From the NCBI RefSeq assembly GCF_001425045.1, contig NZ_LMDJ01000035.1, forward strand, positions 124,001-188,000: a stretch of DNA of 64,000 nt. The letters run 5' to 3'. The position numbers were made by a program, and so were the translations under genes. This document shows, in pieces, positions 1 to 9,285 of the stretch (positions are counted from its first letter, which is position 1; every line of letters begins with the position of its first letter). Below the pieces are notes generated by a model. It did no database searches and was not told the DNA's origin. It worked only from the letters and a program-made list of their open reading frames with translations. This stretch comes from Massilia sp. Root351. GTDB taxonomy: Bacteria > Pseudomonadota > Gammaproteobacteria > Burkholderiales > Burkholderiaceae_D.

Positions 1-1044
1 CTGGGACACGATGCTGCCGCCCTGCTCGGCAATGTGCGAGGCCGCCTCGGCCAGCTCGTTGGCGCTGGCCACGTTGGTGGCGCTTTGCTGCACATTGGTG
101 GTGAGCTGCTCCATGCTGGCGGCGGTCTGCTGCAGGCTGCTGGCCTGCGACTCGGTACGGCCCGACAAGTCCTGGTTGCCGCTGGCGATCTCGGTGGTGG
201 CTTGCTTGATCTCGTCGAAATTGCTGCGCACATCGCCGATGATGCTGTGCAGGTTCACGTTCATCTGGCGCAGCGCGGCCAGCAACTGGCCCATGTCGTC
301 GTCGCGCGGCACGTCGATCACGCCGGTCAGGTCGCCGCCCGCCATCTTGCGCGCCGCCAGCGTGGCGCGCTTCAGCGGGCCGACGATGGCGCGGTGCAGG
401 CTGTACCAGAAATACAGCACGATGGCAGCCGCCAGCAACGCGCCGGCGCCCAGCCACGCGCCGTGCCGGCTGTCCATGGTCCAGAAGGCCACCGCGAACA
501 CCAGCATGCTGGCCGTGAGCCAGGCGCAGTTGATGCCGAGATGGCTGGCCACCGACAGCTTGCGCAGCTCATTGAGCCGGGTCAGCAGGCCGCTGCGCAG
601 CACCCGGCCGTTGCGGATCCGCACGCCGTTCGGATTGCCTGCCTTGATTTCGCGGTACAGCGCGTCGGCCTGCGCCACCTGCTCCCGGCTGGGTTTGGTG
701 CGCACCGACATATAGCCGACCGGCTTGCCGTTTTCTATCACCGGCGTCACGTTCGCCAGCACCCAGTAGAAGTCGCCGTTCTTGCAGCGGTTCTTGACCA
801 TGCCGGTCCACGGCATGCCGTCCTTGATGGTGGCCCACAGGTCGGCGAACGCCTGCACCGGCATGTCCGGGTGGCGCAGGATATTTTGCGGCGCACCCAG
901 CAGCTCGGCTTCGGTGAAACCGCTCACCTCGATGAAATAGGGATTGGCGTAATTGATATTGCCCTGCAAATCCGTGGTCGATACGATGGTCTTGCCGTCT
1001 TCGAGCACGTATTCATTCTGGGTAACGGGAGTATTCTGGCGCAT
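1..1044 (-). CDS. Aer-like methyl-accepting chemotaxis protein, 3' truncated by window edge
   Basis: An energy or redox taxis receptor of the inner membrane that signals through CheA/CheW. Reading from ATG at 1044 gives 348 residues with no stop before the window edge. An N-terminal PAS domain (about 15-115, with the Aer-like stretch NILRHPDMP at 54-62) replaces the usual periplasmic sensor. Two hydrophobic segments follow (about 170-190 and 196-214), then a HAMP-like region (about 215-268) and the start of the methyl-accepting coiled coil (from about 270). The conserved signalling tip lies outside the window. The PAS-TM-HAMP order and lack of a periplasmic domain support Aer type; FAD binding cannot be confirmed by eye. 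It is transcribed separately from the glycosyltransferase genes upstream, and a TATACT -10-like hexamer lies at 1110-1115 on its strand. Confidence 0.85.
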   Translation of the reverse strand, partial: MRQNTPVTQNEYVLEDGKTIVSTTDLQGNINYANPYFIEVSGFTEAELLGAPQNILRHPDMPVQAFADLWATIKDGMPWTGMVKNRCKNGDFYWVLANVTPVIENGKPVGYMSVRTKPSREQVAQADALYREIKAGNPNGVRIRNGRVLRSGLLTRLNELRKLSVASHLGINCAWLTASMLVFAVAFWTMDSRHGAWLGAGALLAAAIVLYFWYSLHRAIVGPLKRATLAARKMAGGDLTGVIDVPRDDDMGQLLAALRQMNVNLHSIIGDVRSNFDEIKQATTEIASGNQDLSGRTESQASSLQQTAASMEQLTTNVQQSATNVASANELAEAASHIAEQGGSIVSQ

Positions 1045-1176
1045 CGCATATCCTTGTCGGGTAGGCTTTCGATACGCGAGACGGGGGTGGGGGCTCGCTG
1101 GGAAACTTCAGTATAGCCAGCGATTCACCCCAGATTGTCACCAATTGTTGCAATCGGAAATTATTTTCGGTCAGCA

Positions 1177-2916
1177 TCAATTCCCGGCATTGATAGACCG
1201 GTTGATGATGGGCAGGTCCAGCTGGCGCGGACCGGCCCGGCGGCCGGACGGCGCCTTGTTGCGGTAGATCACCAGTTCCTTCTCGTAGGCCCGCACATTG
1301 TTGGGCGTGGGGATGCGTGCCACCACTTCGAACTGGCCAGCCGCCAGCACGCGCTCGAAGCGCTGCATGACCGCCAGGTCGTTCCAGAAACCGGGCTGCA
1401 CCACCAGGTAGCTGACGTTCAACGCGTTGATCTGGCTGAGGATGTCGGCTTCGCTCAAGTCGTGTTCCTTGACGCCCAGCTCGCGCCGCACGGCCACATT
1501 CAGCAGCATCTTGTCGGCCCGCACCACGGTCAGGTCGCGGCGCTCCTCGTGGGTGCGCATATTGAACACAAAGGAGCCGTCGCGGTAGCCGGAAAACAAC
1601 ACGCTGCTGTCCTTGGGGGCTTTTTCCGCAACCAACCTGGCGGCCTCGGCGTAGCCGCCGACATAGGCCACCGGCCGCATCAGTACGGTCTGCAGCGCCA
1701 CCGCCGCCGTCAGGGCGGCCAGCGCGGCGCCGCGCCAGCGCGGCTGCGGCAGCCGCATCAGCAGCAAGGCGGCGGCCAGCACCACAGGCGGCAGGATGAA
1801 CACGCTGTGGCGCGCTTCCTTCAGGTCGATGGCCGAGAAGAACAGGTAGCCGGCCACCAGCCACAACAGCCAGAACACGCTGTCGCCCTGGTTCGGCGCG
1901 GCCATGCCGTCCGGGCTGCGGCGGCGCAGCGCGGGCACGGCGGCGGCCAGCAAGCCAGCCGCGCCGGCGGCCAGCATGGCCCAGCCCAGCTGGCCGGGGA
2001 ACTGGCGCAGATACCACAGCCAGCCGGCCAGCGAGCGGCGCGACACCAGCGAGTCGTTGATGCCGGAGGCGGACTGGATGTTGGCCTGGCCGAATTTCAC
2101 GGTCAGCACCAGCAGCGGGATCAGGCCGATGCAGGCGACCAGTGCGGCCAGCCACACGTGGCGGTCCTTCAGCGCCTCGGCGCGGCGTTCATACAGCAGG
2201 GTACCGGCAAACGCCAGCGCCAGGAAGCCGGCCGTCAGCTTGGTATACATGGCCAGCAGCAGCAAGGCGGCGGCGCCGTACAGCAGCAGCGGGCGCTGAT
2301 ATCCCGTGTGGCGGTAGCGCGTAAACAGCGCGGCGCTCCAGATGAAGAAGGCCAGGCTGGGCAGCTCCAGCATGACCTGGCGGCCCCAGAAGGCGATCTC
2401 CGGCAGCAGCGCCAGCATGGCGGCGGCGGCAGCGGCCGGCCAGGCCGGCAGCCAGCAGCGGAACAGCGCCCATGCGCCCCAGGCGAAGGCCACGTAATGC
2501 AGCGCCACCACCAGCAGCGCCGTGCCTTCGGAAACGCCGAACAGCGCATAGAACGGCGCGCTGATGGCGTAGAACAGCGGCGGGTAGAACAGGATGGTGA
2601 GCGCGGGATACTGTGCGTAGTAGTCGTAGGCGTAGCGCGACGGATCGGACCACGGCGCGGCCGCGACCAGGTCTTTCACGAACACGCCGTTCAGGGCGTG
2701 GCGCGGCGCGTCGCTCCACCAGTAGGAGCCGTCGGCGTGGGCGCCCAGGAACAGCAGGCCGACCAGCGCGGCCAGCGCCAGATGGATCAGCCAGTAGGTG
2801 CCGCGCGCGGTCGCGCCCTGCGCGCGCACGCCATGCGCCACGTCCGCCTGCGCGGCGGCGCGCCCGGGGCCGGCGGCGCCGCCGGCGGCGCTGCGGTGGT
2901 TGTGCACCGTGCTCAT
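1177..2916 (-). CDS. Multi-pass membrane glycosyltransferase, GT39/ArnT-like
   Basis: A 579-residue polytopic protein. An early loop (WSDAPRHALNGVF) carries an acidic residue where GT39/ArnT-type enzymes have their catalytic Asp. Many hydrophobic helices follow (about residues 40-60 and then 110-420), with a soluble C-terminal part rich in charged residues. Such enzymes use polyprenyl-phosphate sugars as donors on the periplasmic side of the inner membrane. The start ATG at 2916 overlaps the TGA of the upstream glycosyltransferase by 4 bases, so the two are translationally coupled. A role in modifying or assembling the local polysaccharide is inferred from position; the substrate is unknown. 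The N-terminus is rich in Gly/Ala and may be disordered. Confidence 0.7.
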   Translation of the reverse strand: MSTVHNHRSAAGGAAGPGRAAAQADVAHGVRAQGATARGTYWLIHLALAALVGLLFLGAHADGSYWWSDAPRHALNGVFVKDLVAAAPWSDPSRYAYDYYAQYPALTILFYPPLFYAISAPFYALFGVSEGTALLVVALHYVAFAWGAWALFRCWLPAWPAAAAAAMLALLPEIAFWGRQVMLELPSLAFFIWSAALFTRYRHTGYQRPLLLYGAAALLLLAMYTKLTAGFLALAFAGTLLYERRAEALKDRHVWLAALVACIGLIPLLVLTVKFGQANIQSASGINDSLVSRRSLAGWLWYLRQFPGQLGWAMLAAGAAGLLAAAVPALRRRSPDGMAAPNQGDSVFWLLWLVAGYLFFSAIDLKEARHSVFILPPVVLAAALLLMRLPQPRWRGAALAALTAAVALQTVLMRPVAYVGGYAEAARLVAEKAPKDSSVLFSGYRDGSFVFNMRTHEERRDLTVVRADKMLLNVAVRRELGVKEHDLSEADILSQINALNVSYLVVQPGFWNDLAVMQRFERVLAAGQFEVVARIPTPNNVRAYEKELVIYRNKAPSGRRAGPRQLDLPIINRSINAGN

Positions 2917-4172
2917 GCGTGCCGTGCGGTGCTGTCATACACCGCCATGTAGTTGTTGACCATTGCCGCCATGCTGAATTCCTCCATTGCGATCTTGCGC
3001 GACGCTGCGCCGTGCGCGCCGCGCAGGTCCGCGTCGCCGCCATAGGCGGCCAGCAAGGCGGCCAGGCCATCCACGTCGCCCGGTTTGAAGTAGCGCCCGC
3101 AGACGCCGTCGCGCACCAGCTCCAGGTTGCCGCCCACGCCGGTGGCCAGTACCGGCAGGCCGCAGGCCATGGCTTCCAGGATGGTGTTGGAAATGCCTTC
3201 GGACAGCGAGGGCAGCACGAAGACGTCGAAGCTGGCCAGGATGGCGGGCACGTCGTCGCGCGCGCCGGACAGCCACACCTGCTGCTGCAGGCCCAGTTCG
3301 GCCACCAAGTCATGCAAAGCCTGCTCCAGCGGGCCGCCGCCGACCACCGCCAGGCGCAGGCGCGGCCACAGCCCGGGCTGCGTATCGCGCAGGCGGGCGA
3401 AGGCGCGCAGCAACGTGGCCTGGTCCTTCACCGGCTGCAGGCGGCCCACGGTGCCGATCAGGATGTGCTGCGGCCCGGCGAAGCCGTCCGGCAACGCGGG
3501 CCTGGGCGCGTCCGCCGCGCGCGGCACGAAGCGCGTGGTGTCGACGCCGTTGTACACCTGCCTGATGCGCGGCTGCGCCACGCCGACGCGGCGCGCCAGA
3601 TAGCGCGCCAGGTCCTGCGAGACGGTGATGTAGCGGTCGATCAGCGGCGCGTGCAGGCGGCGCAGCAGCGCCGGTTTCCACTGGCTGCCGTCCAGGTCGC
3701 CAACGTCCCAGCCGTGCTCGCCGTGCACGCAGGCGCGCACCCCGGCCAGGCGCGCCGGCAGCAGCGCGTCCAGCCCGGACATATTGCGCGAGTGGACGAT
3801 GGCCGGCTTGAGCCGGCGGAACAGGCGCAGCATTTCGAGCCGCATGCGCCAGATGCCGACGCGCGAGCGGTGCAGCGCATACACTTCCACGTCCTGGCGC
3901 TGGATGCGCAGGCGGAAATCGTTGTAGTTCTCCACGCACAGGATGGCGTGGCGGTAGCGCTCGGCCGGCATGGTGTTGATCAGGTTGACCAGGCCGTTCT
4001 CCAGCCCGCCCATGACGAGGTGGTGGATCACGTGCAGCACCAGCGGGCGCGTGTCGGCCGCCGCCGTGGCCGGCCCGTTGGCGCGTTCCCCGCCCGGCTC
4101 GCCGGCGGCCTGCCTGGCCGCATGCATCGCGATCCCAGGCGCACTCGCGGGCACACTCAAGGGCACGCTCAT
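2913..4172 (-). CDS. GT4 sugar transferase, PEP-CTERM/exosortase-associated (stp2 type)
   Basis: A cytoplasmic glycosyltransferase of 419 residues. The N-terminal Rossmann half begins around residue 30 with VLHVIHHLVMGGLENGLVN, the typical start of the exosortase-associated sugar transferase 2 family (TIGR03088 from memory). The C-terminal donor-binding half has LPSLSEGISNTILEAMACG with the GT4 ExxxxxxxE-like arrangement. The start at 4172 was chosen because it forms an ATGA overlap with the stop of the upstream gene; a longer in-frame extension to 4454 would run through the neighbouring gene and has no family similarity. It probably adds one sugar to the undecaprenyl-linked repeat unit. Confidence 0.88.
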   Translation of the reverse strand: MSVPLSVPASAPGIAMHAARQAAGEPGGERANGPATAAADTRPLVLHVIHHLVMGGLENGLVNLINTMPAERYRHAILCVENYNDFRLRIQRQDVEVYALHRSRVGIWRMRLEMLRLFRRLKPAIVHSRNMSGLDALLPARLAGVRACVHGEHGWDVGDLDGSQWKPALLRRLHAPLIDRYITVSQDLARYLARRVGVAQPRIRQVYNGVDTTRFVPRAADAPRPALPDGFAGPQHILIGTVGRLQPVKDQATLLRAFARLRDTQPGLWPRLRLAVVGGGPLEQALHDLVAELGLQQQVWLSGARDDVPAILASFDVFVLPSLSEGISNTILEAMACGLPVLATGVGGNLELVRDGVCGRYFKPGDVDGLAALLAAYGGDADLRGAHGAASRKIAMEEFSMAAMVNNYMAVYDSTARHA

Positions 4173-5392
4173 GGACGCACCCCGGGGCGCGCGCCGGCCG
4201 GCTGCCACACCGGCGTGCTGCGGCCCTGCAGGATGTCGCTGAACAGGCGCAACTGGCCTTCGGTGGTGGCGTCCCAGCTGAACAGCTCGGCGTAGCGGCG
4301 CGTGTCGGCGCGCTCGGGCGGCGCGGCGCGCAGCGCCTTGACCGCGTCGGCCACGCCCAGCGGCGTGCGCTCGCGCATCAGTACGCCGGCCGCCGGCGCG
4401 GCCACCACTTCGGGCGTGCCCCACACATTGCTGGCCACCACCGGCGTGCCGCACGCCATGGCTTCCAGCAGCACATTGGCCCAGCCTTCGCGGCTGGAGG
4501 CCAGCACCATGGCGTCGGCCGCGTTGTAATAGCGCTTCAGTTCGGGCTGCGCCACCGGGCCGAGGAAGCGCACGCGTGCGGACACGCCCAGCTGCGCCGC
4601 CAGCGCTTCCAGCTTGGCGCGGTCCGGGCCGCTGCCGGCGATCAGCAGTTCGGCGTCCGGCAGCGCCGGCAGCGCGGCGATGATCAGTTCGTGCCCCTTG
4701 CGCTCGATCAGGTAGCCGACCGACAGCAAGGTGTAGCGGTTCAGGCCCAGTTCGCTGCGCACAACGTCGCGTTCCGGCAACGGTGCAAAGCGTTGCAAAT
4801 CCACACCGTTGCGCAGCGGCGTCACCCGGTCGGCGTCCACGCCGAGTTGCACCATTTCATCTTTGAGCGCCTGGCACACGGTGATCATGCCCTGTGCGTT
4901 GCGTGCAGCCCACAAAATCATGCGCTTGGGCAATGAATATTGCGGTATCAAATTGATGTCCGTGCCGCGCGCGGTGATCACCACCGGCTTGTTGAAGTAC
5001 TTGCCGAGCATCACCGCCGCCACGCCGTCCGGATAGAAGTAGTGCGCGTCGATCAGGTCGAAGTCGTAGCCCTCGTCCAGGATGCGGCCGATTTCGCGCT
5101 TGGCGGCCCGCGCCAACAGCAGCGGCGCCACCCGCATGCCGATCTTGGGCAGGCTGATATAGCGCGGATGGCTTACCCGTATGCCGTGCCGCTCCTCGTG
5201 GCGCGGCACTTTGGCGTAGCTGGCGTACTCGCCGAAGCGCGGGTTGGTTGATGGAAACCATGGCACTGGAGCAACAACGCGGGAGGTGGCCTTGCCGCTG
5301 GCCAACAGGTAGCGCAGCCGGGTTTCGACGAAGATGCCGTGGCCTGCATGTTGCTCGTTGGGAAATAAGGTGCTGAAGGTGAGTAGCTTCAT
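4169..5392 (-). CDS. GT4 family glycosyltransferase
   Basis: A cytoplasmic glycosyltransferase of 407 residues with two Rossmann-like halves. The N-terminus MKLLTFSTLFPNEQHAGHG contains the acceptor-domain glycine motif. The C-terminal half carries VLASSREGWANVLLEAMACG and TPEVV, the GT4 donor-binding signature. The start at 5392 fits the family N-terminus; an upstream in-frame extension to 5473 runs into the divergent promoter region and has no GT character. It is the first gene of the leftward three-gene set ending at 1177 and is divergent from ugd across 152 bases. The sugar it transfers cannot be read from sequence. Confidence 0.85.
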   Translation of the reverse strand: MKLLTFSTLFPNEQHAGHGIFVETRLRYLLASGKATSRVVAPVPWFPSTNPRFGEYASYAKVPRHEERHGIRVSHPRYISLPKIGMRVAPLLLARAAKREIGRILDEGYDFDLIDAHYFYPDGVAAVMLGKYFNKPVVITARGTDINLIPQYSLPKRMILWAARNAQGMITVCQALKDEMVQLGVDADRVTPLRNGVDLQRFAPLPERDVVRSELGLNRYTLLSVGYLIERKGHELIIAALPALPDAELLIAGSGPDRAKLEALAAQLGVSARVRFLGPVAQPELKRYYNAADAMVLASSREGWANVLLEAMACGTPVVASNVWGTPEVVAAPAAGVLMRERTPLGVADAVKALRAAPPERADTRRYAELFSWDATTEGQLRLFSDILQGRSTPVWQPAGARPGVRP

Positions 5393-5544
5393 TTTCTGAG
5401 GTAAGAACCGGTGGGCGTTACGCCGCACTGCGGCACGTTTACTGATAATAAAATTGAAAGTACAATTACGCAAGAGCTACGCTTGGACGGCCAAGCGCAA
5501 TCCGCCTCTCGCCTCTACCGGCGTTCAGTCTACAGGCACGATAA
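5393..5544. promoter_or_regulatory. Divergent intergenic region between GT4 and ugd
   Basis: An AT-richer 152-base gap between head-to-head genes must contain promoters for both directions. A TTGAAA hexamer about 90 bases before the ugd start is a possible -35 for the rightward promoter. I could not pair it with a convincing -10 at standard spacing, and no sigma-54 element or TGTCGA-N6-TTACA motif is present. Confidence 0.4.
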
Positions 5545-6912
5545 ATGAATATTTCAGTGATAGGCTCGGGCTACGTTGGTCTTGTGACCGGAGCCTGTTT
5601 TGCCGATGTCGGCAACACCGTTTTGTGCCTGGATGTGGACGAGCGCAAGATCGCCCTCCTCAACAGCGGCGGCATTCCCATCCATGAACCCGGCCTCGAC
5701 GCGCTGGTGGCGCGCAACGCGGCCGCCGGCCGGCTGCTGTTTACCACCAGCTACGACGAGGCGGTCGAGCACGCCGACGTGATCTTCCTCGCGGTCGGTA
5801 CCCCGCCCGACGAGGACGGCAGCGCCGACCTGCAATACATCCTGGCGGCGGCGCGCAGCATCGGCCAGCGCATCACCCGGCCCGTGATCGTGGTCGACAA
5901 GTCCACCGTGCCGGTGGGCACCGGCGACAAGGTGCGCGCCGCCATTGCCGGCGAGCTGGCCAGGCGCGGCGCCGCCGTGCAGTTCGACGTGGTGAGCAAT
6001 CCCGAATTCCTGAAGGAAGGCGCGGCGCTGGAAGACTTTACGCGTCCGGACCGCATCATCGTCGGCAGCGACAACCCGGCCGCGCTCAAGCAGATGCGCC
6101 AGCTGTACGCGCCGTTCAGCCGCCAGCACGAGAAGTTCATCGAGATGGACGTGCGCAGCGCCGAACTGACCAAGTATGCCGCCAACGCCATGCTGGCCAC
6201 CCGCATCAGCTTCATGAACGAACTGGCCAACCTGGCCGAGCTGCTGGGCGCCGACATCGAGCAGGTGCGCCTGGGCATGGGCAAGGATCCGCGCATCGGC
6301 CCGCAGTTCCTGTACGCCGGCATGGGCTACGGCGGCTCCTGCTTCCCGAAGGACGTGAAGGCGCTGATACGCACCGGGGCCGACTTCGACCAGCCGCTGC
6401 GCATCCTGCAGGCCACCGAGGACGTCAACGAGCGCCAGAAGAGTGTGCTGTTCGACAAGCTGGTGCGCCATTTCGGCAGCGCCGGCGCGCTGCACGGCAA
6501 GACCATCGCACTGTGGGGCCTGGCCTTCAAGCCGAACACCGACGACATGCGCGAGGCGCCCAGCCTGGTGCTGATCCGCGCGCTGTTCGCGGCCGGCTGC
6601 AAGGTGCGCGCCTACGACCCGGTGGCGAGCAAGGAGGCCGAGCGCCTGCTGCTGGCCGAACACGGCCAGGCGCGCTGCAAGGACCTGCTGTTCCTGGCCG
6701 CGTCGGCCAAGGAAGCGGCGGCCGACGCCGATGCGCTGGTGCTGGTGACCGAGTGGAAGGAGTTCCGCTCGCCGGACTTCCGCTACCTGGCCGCCACGCT
6801 GCGCGACAAGGCGGTGTTCGACGGCCGCAACATCTACGACCTGGAAGCGGTCACCGCTGCCGGCCTGTCCTATGAAGGCATAGGGCGCATCAACCACGCG
6901 CTGAATACGTGA
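5545..6912 (+). CDS. ugd: UDP-glucose 6-dehydrogenase
   Basis: Oxidises UDP-glucose to UDP-glucuronate with two NAD+ in the cytoplasm. The 455-residue length is usual for the family. The N-terminal NAD-binding fold starts MNISVIGSGYVG (GxGxxG). The nucleophilic Cys is at about residue 266 in GYGGSCFPKD, and the NEL-containing central helix lies near 225. The C-terminal UDP-binding domain includes WGLAFKPNTDDMREAP. It is first in a rightward operon with an epimerase, an AlgD-like dehydrogenase and a glycosyltransferase, with overlaps or very short gaps throughout, so it supplies uronic acid donors for the polymer. Confidence 0.95.
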   Translation: MNISVIGSGYVGLVTGACFADVGNTVLCLDVDERKIALLNSGGIPIHEPGLDALVARNAAAGRLLFTTSYDEAVEHADVIFLAVGTPPDEDGSADLQYILAAARSIGQRITRPVIVVDKSTVPVGTGDKVRAAIAGELARRGAAVQFDVVSNPEFLKEGAALEDFTRPDRIIVGSDNPAALKQMRQLYAPFSRQHEKFIEMDVRSAELTKYAANAMLATRISFMNELANLAELLGADIEQVRLGMGKDPRIGPQFLYAGMGYGGSCFPKDVKALIRTGADFDQPLRILQATEDVNERQKSVLFDKLVRHFGSAGALHGKTIALWGLAFKPNTDDMREAPSLVLIRALFAAGCKVRAYDPVASKEAERLLLAEHGQARCKDLLFLAASAKEAAADADALVLVTEWKEFRSPDFRYLAATLRDKAVFDGRNIYDLEAVTAAGLSYEGIGRINHALNT

Positions 6913-6923
6913 GCGGGGATCCG

Positions 6924-7958
6924 ATGCAAAGCGCATTGCGGAAAGTCCTGGTGACGGGTGCGGCCGGCTTTGTCGGCAGCGCCGTCGCCGCACGGCTGGC
7001 GGCCATGGGCCACAGCGTGGTGGGCTGCGACAACTTCAACGACTATTACGATCCGCGCCTGAAGACCGGCCGGGTGCAGTCCCTGCTGGCGCCCGCCGGC
7101 ATTGCCTGCCACAGCGTGGAGCTGGCCGACGGCGCGCAGGTGCAGGCGCTGTTCGAACGCGAGCAGCCGGCGCTGGTGGTGCACCTGGCCGCGCAAGCCG
7201 GCGTGCGCTACTCGATCGACAATCCTGCCGCCTATGTGCAGTCCAACCTGGTGGCCTTTGGCCACATGCTGGAAGCGTGCCGCCACCACAAGGTGCAGCA
7301 CCTGCTGTACGCCAGCAGCAGCAGCGTATACGGCGCCAACGCCAGCCTGCCCTTCAGCGAGGACGACAAGACCGACGCTCCGGTGTCGATGTACGCCGCC
7401 ACCAAGAAGGCCAACGAGCTGATGGCGCACTCCTACAGCCACCTGTTCGCCCTGCCCGCCACCGGACTGCGCTTCTTCACCGTGTACGGCCCTTGGGGCC
7501 GCCCGGACATGGCCTATTTCAGCTTTGCCGAGAAGATGATGCGCGGCGAACCGATACCGGTCTTCGCGGAAGGCAAATTGAGCCGCGACTTCACCTACAT
7601 CGACGACATCGTCGAAGGCGTGGTGCGCCTGCTGCACAAGCCGCAGCCTGCCGCCGGGGCGAATGGTGAAGACCGCGTGCCGCACACCGTCTTCAACATC
7701 GGCAACCACCAGCCTGTGCGCGTGCTGGAGTTCATCCAGACGCTGGAGCGGGTGCTGGGCGTGAACGCGAACATGAATTTCCTGCCGATGCAGCCGGGCG
7801 ACGTGCCGGCCACGTACGCGGCCATCGACAGGCTGCGCGACTGGGTCGGCTTCGCGCCGACCACCACGCTGGAAACCGGCCTGTCCCGTTTCCGCGACTG
7901 GTATCTGCCGTGGCGCGCCGAGCGGGATACGCTCGCGCCGGCCGCCAAAAACAATTGA
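6924..7958 (+). CDS. NAD-dependent epimerase, UDP-glucuronate 4-epimerase-like
   Basis: An extended short-chain dehydrogenase predicted to interconvert UDP-glucuronate and UDP-galacturonate, directly downstream of ugd. The NAD-binding TGAAGFVG motif is at residues 11-18. The catalytic Ser-Tyr-Lys set appears as SSSSVYG and MYAATKK (Tyr157, Lys161). The long sequence FTVYGPWGRPDM is characteristic of the UDP-glucuronate epimerase branch. I place the start at ATG 6924, preceded by a GGGG ribosome site; a GTG at 6909 that overlaps the ugd stop is the alternative and would add five residues. The substrate is inferred from the branch-type motif plus context. Confidence 0.88.
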   Translation: MQSALRKVLVTGAAGFVGSAVAARLAAMGHSVVGCDNFNDYYDPRLKTGRVQSLLAPAGIACHSVELADGAQVQALFEREQPALVVHLAAQAGVRYSIDNPAAYVQSNLVAFGHMLEACRHHKVQHLLYASSSSVYGANASLPFSEDDKTDAPVSMYAATKKANELMAHSYSHLFALPATGLRFFTVYGPWGRPDMAYFSFAEKMMRGEPIPVFAEGKLSRDFTYIDDIVEGVVRLLHKPQPAAGANGEDRVPHTVFNIGNHQPVRVLEFIQTLERVLGVNANMNFLPMQPGDVPATYAAIDRLRDWVGFAPTTTLETGLSRFRDWYLPWRAERDTLAPAAKNN

Positions 7959-7968
7959 AAGGATTGCC

Positions 7969-9285
7969 GTGAAAATTTCTGTTTTCGGACTTGGCTACGT
8001 GGGCGCCGTCTCGTGCGGCTGCCTGCCCGAACTTGGCCATGAAGTGATCGGTGTCGACACCAATCCGCTCAAGGTGAAGATGATCAACGACGGCCAGTCG
8101 CCGGTGGTGGAGGAAGGCATCAACGAGCTGATCTCCAAGGCCGTGGCCAGCGGCAAGCTGCGCGCCACGCACGACGTGGAGGACGCGGTGCTGAACTCGG
8201 ACGTGTCGCTGATCTCGGTGGCCACGCCGTCCAACCCCAACTACTCGCCCAACCTGACGGCGGTGGACGCGGTGGTGCGTTCGATCGGCGCCACTTTGCG
8301 CAAGAAAAAAGGCGCGCACGTTATCGTGCTGCGCAGCACCGTGCCGCCGGGCACCACCGAAGAGCGCATCCTGCCGATCCTGCTGGAAGCGTCCGGCCGC
8401 AAGATAGGCGAAGGCCTGTCGCTGGTGTTCAACCCCGAGTTCCTGCGCGAAGGCAGCTCCGTTAAGGACTTCCACAATCCGCCGCAAACCGTGGTGGGCA
8501 GCCTGGGCGAAGCGGGCTACGAAGCGATGGAGGCCATGTACCAGGGCCTGCCGGGCAAATTCGAACGCACCACCACGCAGATCGCCGAATCGGTGAAGTA
8601 CCTGTGCAATGTGTTCCACGCGATGAAGATCGTGTTCGCCAACGAAGCCGGCTCGGTGCTCAAGGCCTGCAACCTGGACGGCCGCGAAGTGATGAAGATC
8701 TTCTGCCAGGACACGCAGCTGAACATCTCGCCGGCCTACCTGCGCCCCGGCTTCGCCTTCGGCGGCTCCTGCCTGCCGAAGGAAGTCAAAGGCTTCCTGA
8801 CCATGGCGCGCGACCTGGACGTGCCGATTCCCACGCTGTCGGCCCTGCTCGACTCGAACGAGGCGCACATCAAGCGCGCTTACGACATGATCGCCAAAAA
8901 CGGGCGCAAGAAGGTGGCGCTGTTCGGCCTGGCCTTCAAGCCGGGCACCGACGACATGCGCGACTCGCCGCTAGTGGTGCTGGCCGAGCGCCTGCTGGGC
9001 AAGGGCTTCGAACTGGCCATCTTCGACCGCTTCGTCAAGATCAGCCGCCTGCTGGGCAAGAACAAGGAATTCATCGAACAGGAAATCCCGCACCTGGACA
9101 AGCTGCTGCGCGACACGCCGGAAGCGGCGCTGCACGACGCCGAAATCATCGTCATCGGACATGCCGACGCCGAGGCGCGCCAGGCCATCGTTTCGCGCGC
9201 CAAGGGCCGCCGCATCATCGACCTGTCCGGCTACGCCGAGCTGCGCGACGCGCCGGGCGCACTGTACGAGGGCATTTGCTGGTGA
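7969..9285 (+). CDS. GDP-mannose 6-dehydrogenase-like (AlgD family) nucleotide-sugar dehydrogenase
   Basis: A 438-residue nucleotide-sugar dehydrogenase. It resembles AlgD far more than the Ugd two genes upstream: MKISVFGLGYVGAV at the N-terminus, CNVFHAMKIVFANE in the central helix, and RPGFAFGGSCLPKEVK around Cys268, the same position as the AlgD catalytic Cys. It would make GDP-mannuronate by a four-electron oxidation. The start is GTG at 7969 after an AAGGA site. No alginate polymerase genes are visible, so the mannuronate would go into this exopolysaccharide rather than alginate. Specificity for GDP-mannose is inferred from resemblance. Confidence 0.85.
   Translation: MKISVFGLGYVGAVSCGCLPELGHEVIGVDTNPLKVKMINDGQSPVVEEGINELISKAVASGKLRATHDVEDAVLNSDVSLISVATPSNPNYSPNLTAVDAVVRSIGATLRKKKGAHVIVLRSTVPPGTTEERILPILLEASGRKIGEGLSLVFNPEFLREGSSVKDFHNPPQTVVGSLGEAGYEAMEAMYQGLPGKFERTTTQIAESVKYLCNVFHAMKIVFANEAGSVLKACNLDGREVMKIFCQDTQLNISPAYLRPGFAFGGSCLPKEVKGFLTMARDLDVPIPTLSALLDSNEAHIKRAYDMIAKNGRKKVALFGLAFKPGTDDMRDSPLVVLAERLLGKGFELAIFDRFVKISRLLGKNKEFIEQEIPHLDKLLRDTPEAALHDAEIIVIGHADAEARQAIVSRAKGRRIIDLSGYAELRDAPGALYEGICW

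Noticed and set aside
1135..2952. Long open frame on the + strand, 605 codons, opposite the GT39-like gene
   Set aside because: High-GC antisense shadow: Gln/His/Arg-rich composition, no domain, and the opposite strand encodes a clear membrane enzyme with coupled start.
4173..4454. N-terminal extension of the stp2-type transferase
   Set aside because: It reads through the preceding gene out of frame and is Arg/Gly-rich without similarity; ATG 4172 gives an ATGA overlap.
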